Assembly: GCF_026341775.1 (NCBI RefSeq) | Contig: NZ_JAPEOB010000001.1 | Span: 1,674,001-1,738,000, forward strand | Length of the DNA stretch: 64,000 nt | Direction of reading: 5' to 3' | DNA from: Streptomyces sp. NBC_00654 | GTDB taxonomy: Bacteria > Actinomycetota > Actinomycetes > Streptomycetales > Streptomycetaceae | Shown here: positions 16,344-24,676 of the stretch, one piece after another | Position numbering within the stretch: position 1 is the first letter of the stretch | Layout: each line of letters starts with the position of its first letter | Position numbers and translations under genes: made by a program | Notes under the pieces: model-generated | What the model saw: the letters and a program-made list of their open reading frames with translations, nothing else | What the model was told of the DNA's origin: nothing | The model's database searches: none

Positions 16344-18061
16344 CATCTCCCTCCCCACTGGTCGAGGTCAGGGACCTCACCATCGACTTCGGTGACGTGC
16401 GGGCGGTGGACGGGCTCTCGTTCGGTCTGGAGGCGGGCGGCGCGCTCGGCGTCGTCGGCGAGTCCGGCTCCGGCAAGAGCGCGTCCGCGTACGCCCTGCT
16501 CGGACTGCACCGGGGCACGGGCGCGCGGGTCGGCGGTTCGATCCGTGTCGCCGGTACGGACGTGGGCGCCGCGGACGATGCCGCGCTGCGGGCGCTGCGG
16601 GGCGCGAAGGCCGCCATGGTCTTCCAGGACCCGCTGTCCTCGCTCGACCCGTACTACACGGTCGGTGACCAGATCGCCGAGGTGTACCGGGTGCACAACT
16701 CCGTCTCCGGGCGCGCCGCCCGCGCCCGCGCCGTCGAGGTGCTGGACCGGGTCGGCATCCCGGACGCGGCACGCCGGGCCCGCTCCCGGCCGCACGAGTT
16801 CTCCGGCGGCATGCGGCAGCGGGCGCTCATCGCGATGGCACTGGCCTGCGAACCGCGGCTCCTGATCGCGGACGAGCCGACCACCGCCCTGGACGTGACC
16901 GTGCAGGCCCAGATCCTGGACCTGCTGCACGGGCTGCGGCACGAGACGGGCATGGGCCTGCTGCTGGTCACCCATGACGTGGGGGTGGCGGCGGAGAGCG
17001 TCGACGAGGTGCTCGTCATGCGGGCGGGCCGCGAGGTCGAACGCGGCCCGGTCGCCGAGGTGCTGGGCGCCCCGCGCGAGCCGTACACCAGGGAACTGCT
17101 CGCGGCGGTCCCGAGGATCGACGTGAAGCGGGTGGCGCCCGCCGGGGTGCCCGTGCCCGTCGCGGCGGCCGGGTCCGGTTCGGTGGCCGCGCCTGTCGCG
17201 GTGCCCGTGCCGCGCGACGGGGCGGCCGACGCCGTAGTCGGCGCGCCGCCGCTGCTCGAAGCGGTGGATCTGCGGCGCGAGTTCGGCCGCGGGCGCGCCC
17301 GGGTCACCGCCGTGGACGGGGTCTCGCTCACCGTGCACGCCGGGCGGACGCTCGGCATCGTCGGTGAGAGCGGCAGTGGCAAGACGACGCTGGGACGGAT
17401 GCTGGTGCGGCTGCTCGATCCGACGGCGGGCCGGCTCCGTTACGGGGGTACGGAGATCGGCTCGCTCTCCGAGAAGGGCCTGCGGCCGCTGCGCCGCGAG
17501 CTCCAGATGGTCTTCCAGGACCCCGTCGCCTCGCTCAACCCGCGCCGCTCGATCGGTGAATCCGTCGCCGACCCGCTCCGGGCGGCGGGGGAGCGTGACG
17601 AGACCCGCATCCGGGACCGGGTGGGCGAGCTGCTGGAGCGCGTGGGCCTGGACCCCGGCCGGTACGAACGCTATCCGCACGAGTTCAGCGGCGGACAGCG
17701 CCAGCGCGTCGGGATCGCCCGCGCGCTGGCCGCCGAACCCCGGCTGATCGTCTGCGACGAACCGGTCTCCGCGCTCGATGTCACCACCCAGGCGCAGGTC
17801 ATCGCGCTCCTGGCCGAGCTCCAGCGCGAGCTGGGCATCGGCATGGTCTTCATCGCGCACGACCTCGCGGTCGTCCGGCAGGTCAGCGACGAGGTCGCGG
17901 TGATGCGCCAGGGGGCCGTCGTCGAACAGGGATCTGTCGACGAGGTCTACGGTTCGCCCCGGCACCCGTACACGAAGCAGCTCCTGGCGGCCGTGCCGGC
18001 CCTCGATCCGGGGCTCGCGGCGGTGCGCAGGGCGGCCCGCAGAGAGCTGGCCGCCGCCTGA
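16340..18061 (+). CDS. Peptide ABC transporter, fused double ATPase (DppD-DppF)
   Basis: A 573-aa protein with two complete ABC domains, equal to DppD and DppF fused. First domain: Walker A GESGSGKS, signature FSGGMRQR, Walker B LLIADEPTTALD. A Val/Pro/Ala-rich linker follows at about residues 265-305. Second domain: Walker A GESGSGKT, signature FSGGQRQR, Walker B LIVCDEPVSALD. The oligopeptide-type C-terminal extensions (PRHPYTKQLLAAVP) are present. It powers import through the two permeases. Last gene of the operon; a hairpin follows about 75 bases downstream. Confidence 0.94.
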   Translation: MTSPSPLVEVRDLTIDFGDVRAVDGLSFGLEAGGALGVVGESGSGKSASAYALLGLHRGTGARVGGSIRVAGTDVGAADDAALRALRGAKAAMVFQDPLSSLDPYYTVGDQIAEVYRVHNSVSGRAARARAVEVLDRVGIPDAARRARSRPHEFSGGMRQRALIAMALACEPRLLIADEPTTALDVTVQAQILDLLHGLRHETGMGLLLVTHDVGVAAESVDEVLVMRAGREVERGPVAEVLGAPREPYTRELLAAVPRIDVKRVAPAGVPVPVAAAGSGSVAAPVAVPVPRDGAADAVVGAPPLLEAVDLRREFGRGRARVTAVDGVSLTVHAGRTLGIVGESGSGKTTLGRMLVRLLDPTAGRLRYGGTEIGSLSEKGLRPLRRELQMVFQDPVASLNPRRSIGESVADPLRAAGERDETRIRDRVGELLERVGLDPGRYERYPHEFSGGQRQRVGIARALAAEPRLIVCDEPVSALDVTTQAQVIALLAELQRELGIGMVFIAHDLAVVRQVSDEVAVMRQGAVVEQGSVDEVYGSPRHPYTKQLLAAVPALDPGLAAVRRAARRELAAA

Positions 18062-18137
18062 CCCTGTGTAGCGAAGTGGACCCATAGCGCGACGGAACGC
18101 TGTCGGGCCGGGAAAGTTACGACGGTTCACCCCTTTC

Positions 18138-18171
18138 GGTGGTGCGACGGACAACCGTCCGTCGCGCCACC
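18138..18171. terminator. Hairpin after the transporter operon
   Basis: GGTGGTGCGACGGAC (18138-18152) pairs with GTCCGTCGCGCCACC (18157-18171), with one G-T pair and a 4-base loop. There is no T run. It is likely the operon terminator, though an operator for the downstream gene cannot be excluded. Confidence 0.55.
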
Positions 18172-18245
18172 GGCGTATCCGCTTACGGTCGTCCCGCTGC
18201 GAGTCGCCATTCCAACGGCGGCTGCCCACAAGGGAGATCGGGGGT

Positions 18246-19232
18246 GTGCTCGTGCGGATCGGACTGCTCACCGACGGTGGTCATCCGTATGCGACCGGTG
18301 AGTCCAGGCTCTGGTGCGACCGGTTGGTGCGCGGTCTGCCCCAGCACGAGTTCGACCTCTTCGCGCTGAGCCGCGCCGCCCACCCGGAGGAGTGGGGCCG
18401 GGTCCGGCTCGTGACGGGGGGCCGGGGCTCGTACGGCAGGCGCGGGCGACGGCGCTTCACGGCGTACCTGACGGCGCTCGCCACGGCGGTCTGCGCGTCC
18501 GGCTCCGGTACGGACACGTCCGGCTCCGGCACGGGCGGCTCCGGTACGGGCGCCGGCGGCGGCTCCGGTACGGGCGGACCGACCCGCGCCCTGCGTTCGG
18601 AGACGACCGTACGCATCCTGGAATCGGCGTGCCGGGCCCGTGGTACCGGCCGGACCGTCCAGAGCGCCACCGACCGCGACCATCCGGCCTTCGCGGCCGA
18701 GCCGGAGCGGATCCCGCGCCCGCTCTCCCCCGACCGGTACGACCGGGAGAGCCTCGGCGCGGTCGACGTCTGCCACGCGGCCTCGGGCGGTGCCGCCGCT
18801 CTGCCGGGCCTCCTGGGCAAACGCTTCTTCGGGGTGCCGCTGCCGGTGACGGAGCACAGCGTGCCGCTACGGGCGCACTACCTGGCCGCTCCCGACGCCC
18901 CCTTCAGCGCGCTGGTGCACGCCCTGCTCGCGAACTACCACCGGCGGCCGGCCGCCGAGGTCTACCGGCAGGCCGAGACCATCACCCCGGGCAGCGCCGA
19001 TGTGCGCCGCCGGCAGGAGCGGTGCGGAGCCGACAGCGCCGAGCTGCGCACGGTTCGCCCCGGCATGGCCGCCGACCGCTTCACGGACGTCGGGGAGGGC
19101 GACGACCGCGGCGGCCCGGACGCGCTGGTCCGGGTCGGCCGGATCGAGCCCGCCAAGGACCTGATCTCCCTGCTCCACGCGTTCGCCGAGGCGTGCCGCA
19201 GGACGGGGGGACGGCGATGCGTGACCACCTGA
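18246..19232 (+). pseudogene. Truncated DUF3492/PelF-like glycosyltransferase
   Basis: The 328-aa product begins VLVRIGLLTDGGHPY and has WCDRLVRGLPQHEF, the N-terminal acceptor domain of PelF-like GT-B glycosyltransferases (DUF3492), and continues to LVRVGRIEPAKDLISLLHAFAE, the start of the donor-binding domain. It then ends after RRTGGRRCVTT, whereas relatives that I recall continue for 150 or more residues with the nucleotide-sugar site. A Gly/Ser/Thr-rich insert (about residues 79-110) and the change of the usual VTEYGV to VTEHSV also suggest relaxed selection. I call it a decayed gene; a functional truncated protein is the less likely alternative. Confidence 0.65.
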
Positions 19233-19687
19233 CGGGCCACGACCACGGAGGTTTCCCGATGGGCCGACCGATCGAAGGGCACGGCGTCCGTGCGTCAACG
19301 GCAGCGACCGGCTCCGTCACCTCGGCGACCTCGGTCACCGCACTCTCCGATGTCTCCGAACCCCCGTGGAGCCTGTCGTCCGGCACGAACCCGCCGGACG
19401 GGGAGCAACCCGCGCCGCGGGCCCCCACATCGGGCTCGCCCCTGTCGAAGGCCCCTGCGGCGAAGGAGTCCGGAGCGGCCGAAGGCCCCGGGCCCGCGCC
19501 GCGCCGCCCCTCCCCCCGCCGTCCCGCAGACGTCCGCCGGGGACCCGCCGACCCCGTGAAGCCGCTCATGCGCCGGCACCGCGATCTGCGCGAACGCGCT
19601 GTCGACGCCCTGGAGATCGCCGCCCTGGGGCTGCTGATCCACGCCGCGGCCGCCCTCTCCCGGGCGTCTGCCCACACGAGGGTCTGA
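19217..19687 (+). pseudogene. Truncated partner protein of the polysaccharide locus
   Basis: A 156-aa frame starting MRDHLTGHDHGGF, overlapping the glycosyltransferase end by 16 bases. Most is low complexity (Ser, Ala, Pro, Thr). Near the end, DPVKPLMRRHRDLRERAVDALEIA resembles a segment I remember from larger proteins beside this glycosyltransferase in other streptomycetes, where it reads on as AGLEAHGVTDRTAARFRH and then into membrane helices. Here it changes to an unrelated 20-residue ending and stops. I therefore see a remnant with its C-terminal part deleted. Confirmation needs alignment to an intact locus. Confidence 0.45.
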
Positions 19688-19777
19688 CCACCCCACCGCA
19701 CCACCGCACATTCCCGCGGAGCCGACGCCGCGGGCCCACCCCGCATCGCATGCAACTGCCCCAAGGAGACACCGGAC

Positions 19778-19834
19778 ATGACCGCCCAATACCCCGTACC
19801 GGCAGCCAGCCGTCGGCACCGAAGGGGTGCATGA
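19778..19834 (+). CDS. 18-codon ORF translationally coupled to epimerase gene
   Basis: An ORF of 18 codons (MTAQYPVPAASRRHRRGA) with a strong AAGGAG site eight bases before its ATG. Its TGA overlaps the ATG of the epimerase gene as TGATG, so ribosomes finishing it could restart on the epimerase. It may be a coupling leader or the scar of a deleted upstream gene. Its product is basic and has no recognisable domain. Confidence 0.35.
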   Translation: MTAQYPVPAASRRHRRGA

Positions 19835-20799
19835 TGAGGGTGCTGCTGCTCGGAGCCAACGGATTCCTCGGCCGATTCGTCGCCGACCGCCTGCTCGCCG
19901 ACCCCGCCGTCCACCTCACGGCACTCGGCCGGGGCGACGACGCGGACGTCCGGTTCGACCTCGCGGGCGGCAGCCCGGGAGCGCTCACCCGCTTCCTGGA
20001 CGCCGTCCACCCCGGGGTCGTCGTCAACTGCGCGGGCGCCACCCGCGGCGGTGCCCGCGACCTGACCAGGCACAACACCGTCGCCGTCGCCACCGTCTGC
20101 GAGGCCCTGCGCCGCAGCGGCTGCGGGGCCAGGCTCGTCCAGGTCGGCTGCGCCTCCGAGTACGGGCCCTCGCAGCCAGGCTCCTCCACGGCCGAGGACG
20201 CCATCCCGCGCCCCGGCGGCCCGTACGGCGTCAGCAAACTCGCCGCCACCGAACTCGTCCTCGGTTCCGGTCTGGACGCCGTGGTGCTCAGAGTGTTCTC
20301 ACCGGTCGGCCCCGGCACCCCGGCGGGCTCCCCGCTCGGCCGGCTCGCCGAGGCCATGCGCCGGGCCATGCAGTCCGGCGACGGTGAGCTCAAGCTCAGC
20401 GGCCTCGGTGTGCAGCGCGACTTCGTCGACGTACGGGACGTGGCGCGCGCCGTGCACGCCGCCTCGCTCTCCGCCGCCCAGGGCGTCGTCAACATCGGCA
20501 CCGGGCGGGCCGTCCGGCTGCGCGACGCGGCCGCCGTCCTCGCCAGGGTCGCCGGGTACGCCGGCGCGCTCCACGAGCTGGACACGCCCCCGGCCCGCAT
20601 CCCCATCGGCGCTCCCCGCGCCTCCACCGAATCCGTCGTCGAGCACCTCTCGGCCACCCCGTCCCCCTACCCCGACGGCTGCGGAGCCTGGCAGCAGGCC
20701 GATGTCCGCACCGCCCGGGACCGGCTCGGCTGGCGGCCGCGGATCAATCTGGAGGAGTCCCTCGCCGACATCTGGATGGAGGCGGCATGCCGTATCTGA
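19834..20799 (+). CDS. NAD-dependent epimerase/dehydratase (extended SDR)
   Basis: A 321-aa extended short-chain dehydrogenase. The Rossmann motif GANGFLG is at residues 7-13, and the catalytic YGVSK (YxxxK) follows the CASEYG segment, so the active site is intact. The likely substrate is a nucleotide sugar. ATG 19834 is preferred because it overlaps the upstream stop as TGATG and has AAGGGG at good spacing; ATG 19831 adds one Met. It overlaps the spherulin gene by 13 bases and probably forms an operon with it, although the glycosyltransferase upstream is broken. Confidence 0.9.
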   Translation: MRVLLLGANGFLGRFVADRLLADPAVHLTALGRGDDADVRFDLAGGSPGALTRFLDAVHPGVVVNCAGATRGGARDLTRHNTVAVATVCEALRRSGCGARLVQVGCASEYGPSQPGSSTAEDAIPRPGGPYGVSKLAATELVLGSGLDAVVLRVFSPVGPGTPAGSPLGRLAEAMRRAMQSGDGELKLSGLGVQRDFVDVRDVARAVHAASLSAAQGVVNIGTGRAVRLRDAAAVLARVAGYAGALHELDTPPARIPIGAPRASTESVVEHLSATPSPYPDGCGAWQQADVRTARDRLGWRPRINLEESLADIWMEAACRI

Positions 20800-21611
20800 C
20801 GAGCACCGGAGCGGCCCGGCGGACGTGCGGCGGCGAACAGCTCGGCTTCGGTGTCCCCGGATACGCCCATCCGCTGCTCGCGCCCGCCGAATGGGCCGAG
20901 CTGGTCCGGCCGGGCACCCCGCTGCACTGGGCGGTCCTCAACATCGCCGGCGGGCCCGGCTCCCGGCCGGACCCGCACTGTCTGGAGGCCGCGGGCCGGC
21001 TCCGCAACGCCCGGGAGCGGGCGCTGCACGGCGAGGCCCCGGACGACCACGTCCGGGCCTCGGGCGGCAGGCTGCTCGGCCACCTCGACCTGGCCTTCGG
21101 CGACCGCCCGTTCGACGAGCTGATCGCCGACGCGCGGTCCTTCCTCGACTGGTACCGGGTCGGCGGCTTCTATCTCGACCGGTGTCCGGCCGAGCGCGCC
21201 GGCCTCCCGGCGGTCCGGCGGCTCACCAGCACCCTGCACGCGCTGCTGGAGGGGAGCGACAGCGTGGACGAGGGCGGACATCTCGTCCTGGGCCATGGCA
21301 CCCACCCGTATCCCGGGTACGCCGAGACCGCCGACCAGCTCGTCACCTTCCGCGGCCGGTGGGCCGACTACCGCTGGTCGCAGGTGGCCCAGTGGACCGC
21401 CGACTACCCGCCGGACCGTTTCGCGCACTTCGTCCACGGCGTCCCGCGCACCCATCTGGAAGAGGCCATGCGCATCGCCCGCTGGCAGGGGGCCGGGACG
21501 ATCTTTTTCACCGATCGGGACGGCCGGACCGGACAAAGCGATCCATTTGCGGCGCTGCCCAGTTACTGGGACGAAATCGTCTCGCGGATCGGACCTGGTA
21601 TCTCGGAATGA
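20787..21611 (+). CDS. Spherulation-specific family 4 protein
   Basis: A 274-aa protein of the spherulin-4 family (related to GH114-type alpha-1,4-polygalactosaminidases). It reads LGFGVPGYAHPLLAP near the N terminus, LDWYRVGGFYLDRCP in the middle and LGHGTHPYPGYAETADQLVTF later, with the conserved acidic residue in FYLDR as candidate catalytic group. No signal peptide is visible, so it may act inside the cell or leave by another route. With the epimerase it belongs to a polysaccharide locus. Translation is coupled to the epimerase by a 13-base overlap. Confidence 0.85.
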   Translation: MPYLTSTGAARRTCGGEQLGFGVPGYAHPLLAPAEWAELVRPGTPLHWAVLNIAGGPGSRPDPHCLEAAGRLRNARERALHGEAPDDHVRASGGRLLGHLDLAFGDRPFDELIADARSFLDWYRVGGFYLDRCPAERAGLPAVRRLTSTLHALLEGSDSVDEGGHLVLGHGTHPYPGYAETADQLVTFRGRWADYRWSQVAQWTADYPPDRFAHFVHGVPRTHLEEAMRIARWQGAGTIFFTDRDGRTGQSDPFAALPSYWDEIVSRIGPGISE

Positions 21612-21696
21612 GAGGGGGCGTGGCAGTGTTACCGGAAGAACAACCGTACGTAGATGAAGTACGTAGAATCCGACCACCTGCATTGTTGAGGTTCCT

Positions 21697-22875
21697 GTGT
21701 CGCTGCCACCCCTGGTCGAGCCAGCTGCTGAGCTCACCGTCGACGAGGTCCGCAGGTACTCCCGCCACCTGATCATCCCGGATGTCGGGATGGACGGACA
21801 GAAGCGCCTGAAGAACGCGAAGGTGCTCTGTGTGGGCGCCGGCGGTCTCGGCTCACCGGCCCTGATGTATCTGGCCGCGGCGGGCGTCGGGACGCTCGGC
21901 ATCGTGGAGTTCGACGAGGTCGACGAGTCGAACCTGCAGCGCCAGATCATCCACAGCCAGGCCGACATCGGCCGGTCCAAGGCGCAGTCCGCCAAGGACT
22001 CGGTGCTGGGCATCAACCCGTATGTGAACGTCGTCCTTCACGAAGAGCGGCTCGAAGCCGAGAACGTGATGGAGATCTTCGCCCAGTACGACCTGATCGT
22101 GGACGGCACGGACAACTTCGCCACCCGCTATCTCGTCAACGACGCGGCCGTGCTGCTGAACAAGCCGTACGTGTGGGGCTCGATCTACCGCTTCGACGGC
22201 CAGGCGTCCGTGTTCTGGTCCGAGCACGGCCCCTGCTACCGCTGCCTCTACCCGGAGCCCCCGCCCCCCGGCATGGTCCCCTCCTGCGCCGAGGGCGGCG
22301 TGCTGGGCGTGCTCTGCGCGTCCATCGGCTCCATCCAGGTCAACGAGGCCATCAAGCTCCTCGCCGGCATCGGTGATCCGCTGGTCGGCCGCCTGATGAT
22401 CTACGACGCCCTGGAGATGCAGTACCGCCAGGTGAAGGTCCGCAAGGACCCCGACTGCGCGGTCTGCGGCGAGAACCCCACCGTCACCGAGCTCATCGAC
22501 TACGAGGCCTTCTGCGGCGTCGTGTCCGAGGAGGCCCAGGAGGCGGCGCTCGGCTCCACGATCACTCCCCAGCAGCTCAAGGAGTGGATCGACGCCGACG
22601 AGAAGATCGAGCTCATCGACGTCCGCGAGCCGAACGAGTACGAGATCGTCTCGATCCCGGGCGCCAAGCTGATCCCGAAGAACGAGTTCCTGATGGGCAG
22701 CGCCCTGACCGGCCTCCCGCAGGACAAGCGCATCGTCCTGCACTGCAAGACCGGTGTCCGCAGCGCGGAGGTCCTCGCGGTCCTCAAGTCGGCAGGCTTC
22801 GCCGACGCGGTGCACGTGGGCGGCGGCGTGATCGGCTGGGTCCACCAGATCGAGCCCGGGAAGCCGGTCTACTAG
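21697..22875 (+). CDS. moeZ: MoeZ: adenylyltransferase/sulfurtransferase
   Basis: A 392-aa protein with a ThiF/MoeB-like E1 domain (residues about 15-260) and a C-terminal rhodanese domain (about 285-392). Seen: nucleotide-binding GAGGLGSP, the NLQRQIIHS strand, DGTDNFATR, the zinc cysteines CYRCLYP and CAVCG, and the rhodanese active-site loop HCKTGVRS with catalytic Cys. MoeZ adenylates the C terminus of MoaD-type (and CysO/ThiS-like) sulfur carriers and hands over sulfur, for molybdopterin synthesis and possibly cysteine synthesis. GTG start. A TAGAAT -10-like box lies at 21664-21669. It fits with moaE found later in the window; homologue of Rv3206c. Confidence 0.95.
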   Translation: MSLPPLVEPAAELTVDEVRRYSRHLIIPDVGMDGQKRLKNAKVLCVGAGGLGSPALMYLAAAGVGTLGIVEFDEVDESNLQRQIIHSQADIGRSKAQSAKDSVLGINPYVNVVLHEERLEAENVMEIFAQYDLIVDGTDNFATRYLVNDAAVLLNKPYVWGSIYRFDGQASVFWSEHGPCYRCLYPEPPPPGMVPSCAEGGVLGVLCASIGSIQVNEAIKLLAGIGDPLVGRLMIYDALEMQYRQVKVRKDPDCAVCGENPTVTELIDYEAFCGVVSEEAQEAALGSTITPQQLKEWIDADEKIELIDVREPNEYEIVSIPGAKLIPKNEFLMGSALTGLPQDKRIVLHCKTGVRSAEVLAVLKSAGFADAVHVGGGVIGWVHQIEPGKPVY

Positions 22876-22933
22876 GGCGTCGTGAGCCAGGCGGGACTTT
22901 CGGCACACGCCCCAGAACACGGCTGAACTGCCG

Positions 22934-22968
22934 AAGGGGCCGGTCCGCATCGTGCGGACCGGCCCCTT
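22934..22968. terminator. Bidirectional terminator after moeZ
   Basis: A perfect 14-bp stem (22936-22949 with 22953-22966) with a 3-base loop, flanked by AA and TT so that the hairpin extends to 16 bp. It separates the converging moeZ and slpD-type genes and can serve both. Confidence 0.85.
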
Positions 22969-22985
22969 CGTCCGTCTGTACGCCG

Positions 22986-24575
22986 TCAGGAGCAGGTCTT
23001 GCCGTCCGCCGGGACCTTCCCCTCCAGGAAGTACGTGTCCACGATCGAGGTCACGCACGCGCTCTCGCCGTACGCGCCGTGCCCCTCGCCCTTGTTGGTG
23101 ACCATGATGCCGACGCCGGAACCCAGCTCGTCGGCCATCTTCCGCGCACCCTCGTACGGCGTCGCCGGGTCACCGGTCGTGCCGATCACCAGGATGGGAC
23201 CCGCGCCCGGGGCACTCGCCTCCGGGGTGTCGTGCTCACCCTCGACCGGCCACTGGGCGCACCAGCCGGCGGTGTCCCAGGCGAGGAACGGGCCGAAGAC
23301 CGGGGACAGTTCGCTGAACTCGGGCAGCAGCGCCCGGGCCTCGTCCGCTGTGGGCCGCGCCGTGGAGTCGGCACAGGAGATGGCCCGCTGCGAGTGGTTC
23401 TGGGTGTCGTAGTGCCCGTTCTCGTCACGGCCGTTGTACGAGTCGGCCAGCTGGAGCAGCCCGTTGCCCGTACGGCCGTTCTCGGCCTCGTCGAGCGCCT
23501 CCGTCAGATTCGGCCAGCTGCTGCGGGAGTAGAGCGGGGTCACGATGCCGGTGATGGCGAGCGACTCGTTGAGCATGCGGCCCGTGCTGGTCGGCAGCGG
23601 GTTCTTGTCGATCCGCTCCAGCAGCCGGGCGATCCGCTCGGTGCCCGCCTTCGGGTCCTGGCCCCGGTCCTTCAGGTAGTTCTCCAGGGCCCGCTGGAAG
23701 CCCGTCGCCTGGTTGCGGGCATGTCCGACCCCGTCGGCCGTCGGGTCGACGACCGCGTCCAGCACGGTGCGTCCCACCTTCTGGGGGAAGAGGTGCGCGT
23801 ACGTCCCGCCGAGCTCCGTGCCGTACGACATGCCGAAGTAGGAGAGCTTCTTGTCGCCGAACACCTGCCGGATCACGTCCAGGTCGCGGGCGGCGTTCGT
23901 CGTCCCCACATGGGGCAGGACCTTGGCGGAGCGGCGCTCGCAGCCCGCGCCGAAGTCCGCGCCGTCCTTGATGAACGCCGCTTCCTCCGCCGCCGTGTCC
24001 GGGGTCATGTCGACGCTCCGGTAGGCCTGTTCCTGCTCCTTGTCGGTGCGGCAGTTCACCCCGGCGCTGGCCGCCACCCCACGCGGGTCGAAACTCACCA
24101 GGTCGTAGCGGGAGTTGAGGTTGCCGTACGCACTTGCGGCGCGCGGGAGTATGTCGACGCCGGAACCGCCGGGGCCGCCGAAGTTGAAGAGCATCGAGCC
24201 GAGCCGCCCGCTCTTGTTCCGGGCCTCCTTGCGGATCAGCGCGATGCCGATCGTCTCACCGGCCGGCTGCGCGTAGTCCAGCGGTACGTCCACCGTCGCG
24301 CACCGCCAGCCGGAACCGGGGGCGGTGCCGCCCGCGGGGGCCTTGCAGCGCTTCCAGTCCGGGAGCTGAGAGGTGAGGGACGCGGGCAGCGGGGGCGACT
24401 TCGGCGTCTGTGCCGGGGGAGCGGCGGCGGTGGCGGACGGTGAGCCGGGCCGTTCGGACGGCTTGGCGGAATCGGCCGGCTCCGGGCTCGCGGTGCAGCC
24501 TGCGAGGGCTCCCGCCGCCAGCAGGGCCGCCCCGGTCAGGGCCACCGCCCGATGAGTCCGTCCATGTACGCGCAT
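22986..24575 (-). CDS. slpD: Secreted lipoprotein tripeptidyl-aminopeptidase (SlpD/Tap family)
   Basis: A 529-aa alpha/beta-hydrolase peptidase of family S33. The signal peptide ends in lipobox LAGC (Cys27). The oxyanion region FNFGGPGGSG, nucleophile elbow FGMSYG (Ser250), acid in TTGDPATPYE and His in EGHGAYGES are all present; even Cys spacing supports secretion. The family removes N-terminal tripeptides from extracellular proteins; the SlpD/SlpE pair of S. lividans is mycelium-associated, hence the symbol, given as a family assignment. Paralogous gene lies 100 bases upstream in the same direction. The peptides released could feed a peptide transporter such as that at 12.5-18 kb. Confidence 0.88.
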   Translation of the reverse strand: MRVHGRTHRAVALTGAALLAAGALAGCTASPEPADSAKPSERPGSPSATAAAPPAQTPKSPPLPASLTSQLPDWKRCKAPAGGTAPGSGWRCATVDVPLDYAQPAGETIGIALIRKEARNKSGRLGSMLFNFGGPGGSGVDILPRAASAYGNLNSRYDLVSFDPRGVAASAGVNCRTDKEQEQAYRSVDMTPDTAAEEAAFIKDGADFGAGCERRSAKVLPHVGTTNAARDLDVIRQVFGDKKLSYFGMSYGTELGGTYAHLFPQKVGRTVLDAVVDPTADGVGHARNQATGFQRALENYLKDRGQDPKAGTERIARLLERIDKNPLPTSTGRMLNESLAITGIVTPLYSRSSWPNLTEALDEAENGRTGNGLLQLADSYNGRDENGHYDTQNHSQRAISCADSTARPTADEARALLPEFSELSPVFGPFLAWDTAGWCAQWPVEGEHDTPEASAPGAGPILVIGTTGDPATPYEGARKMADELGSGVGIMVTNKGEGHGAYGESACVTSIVDTYFLEGKVPADGKTCS

Positions 24576-24676
24576 GTGCTGGAATCCCTCCCCGAGGCCC
24601 GAAGGCGTGGGGGACGCGCCGGGCGGAACAGATGTGCGGCCATGCTAATCGCCCCGTCGGCACGGCGGTTCGGGCC

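Noticed and set aside
15434..18271. A 945-codon minus-strand frame across the ABC transporter operon
   Set aside because: The + strand has complete permease and ATPase motifs with coupled starts; the reverse frame is an artefact of GC bias.
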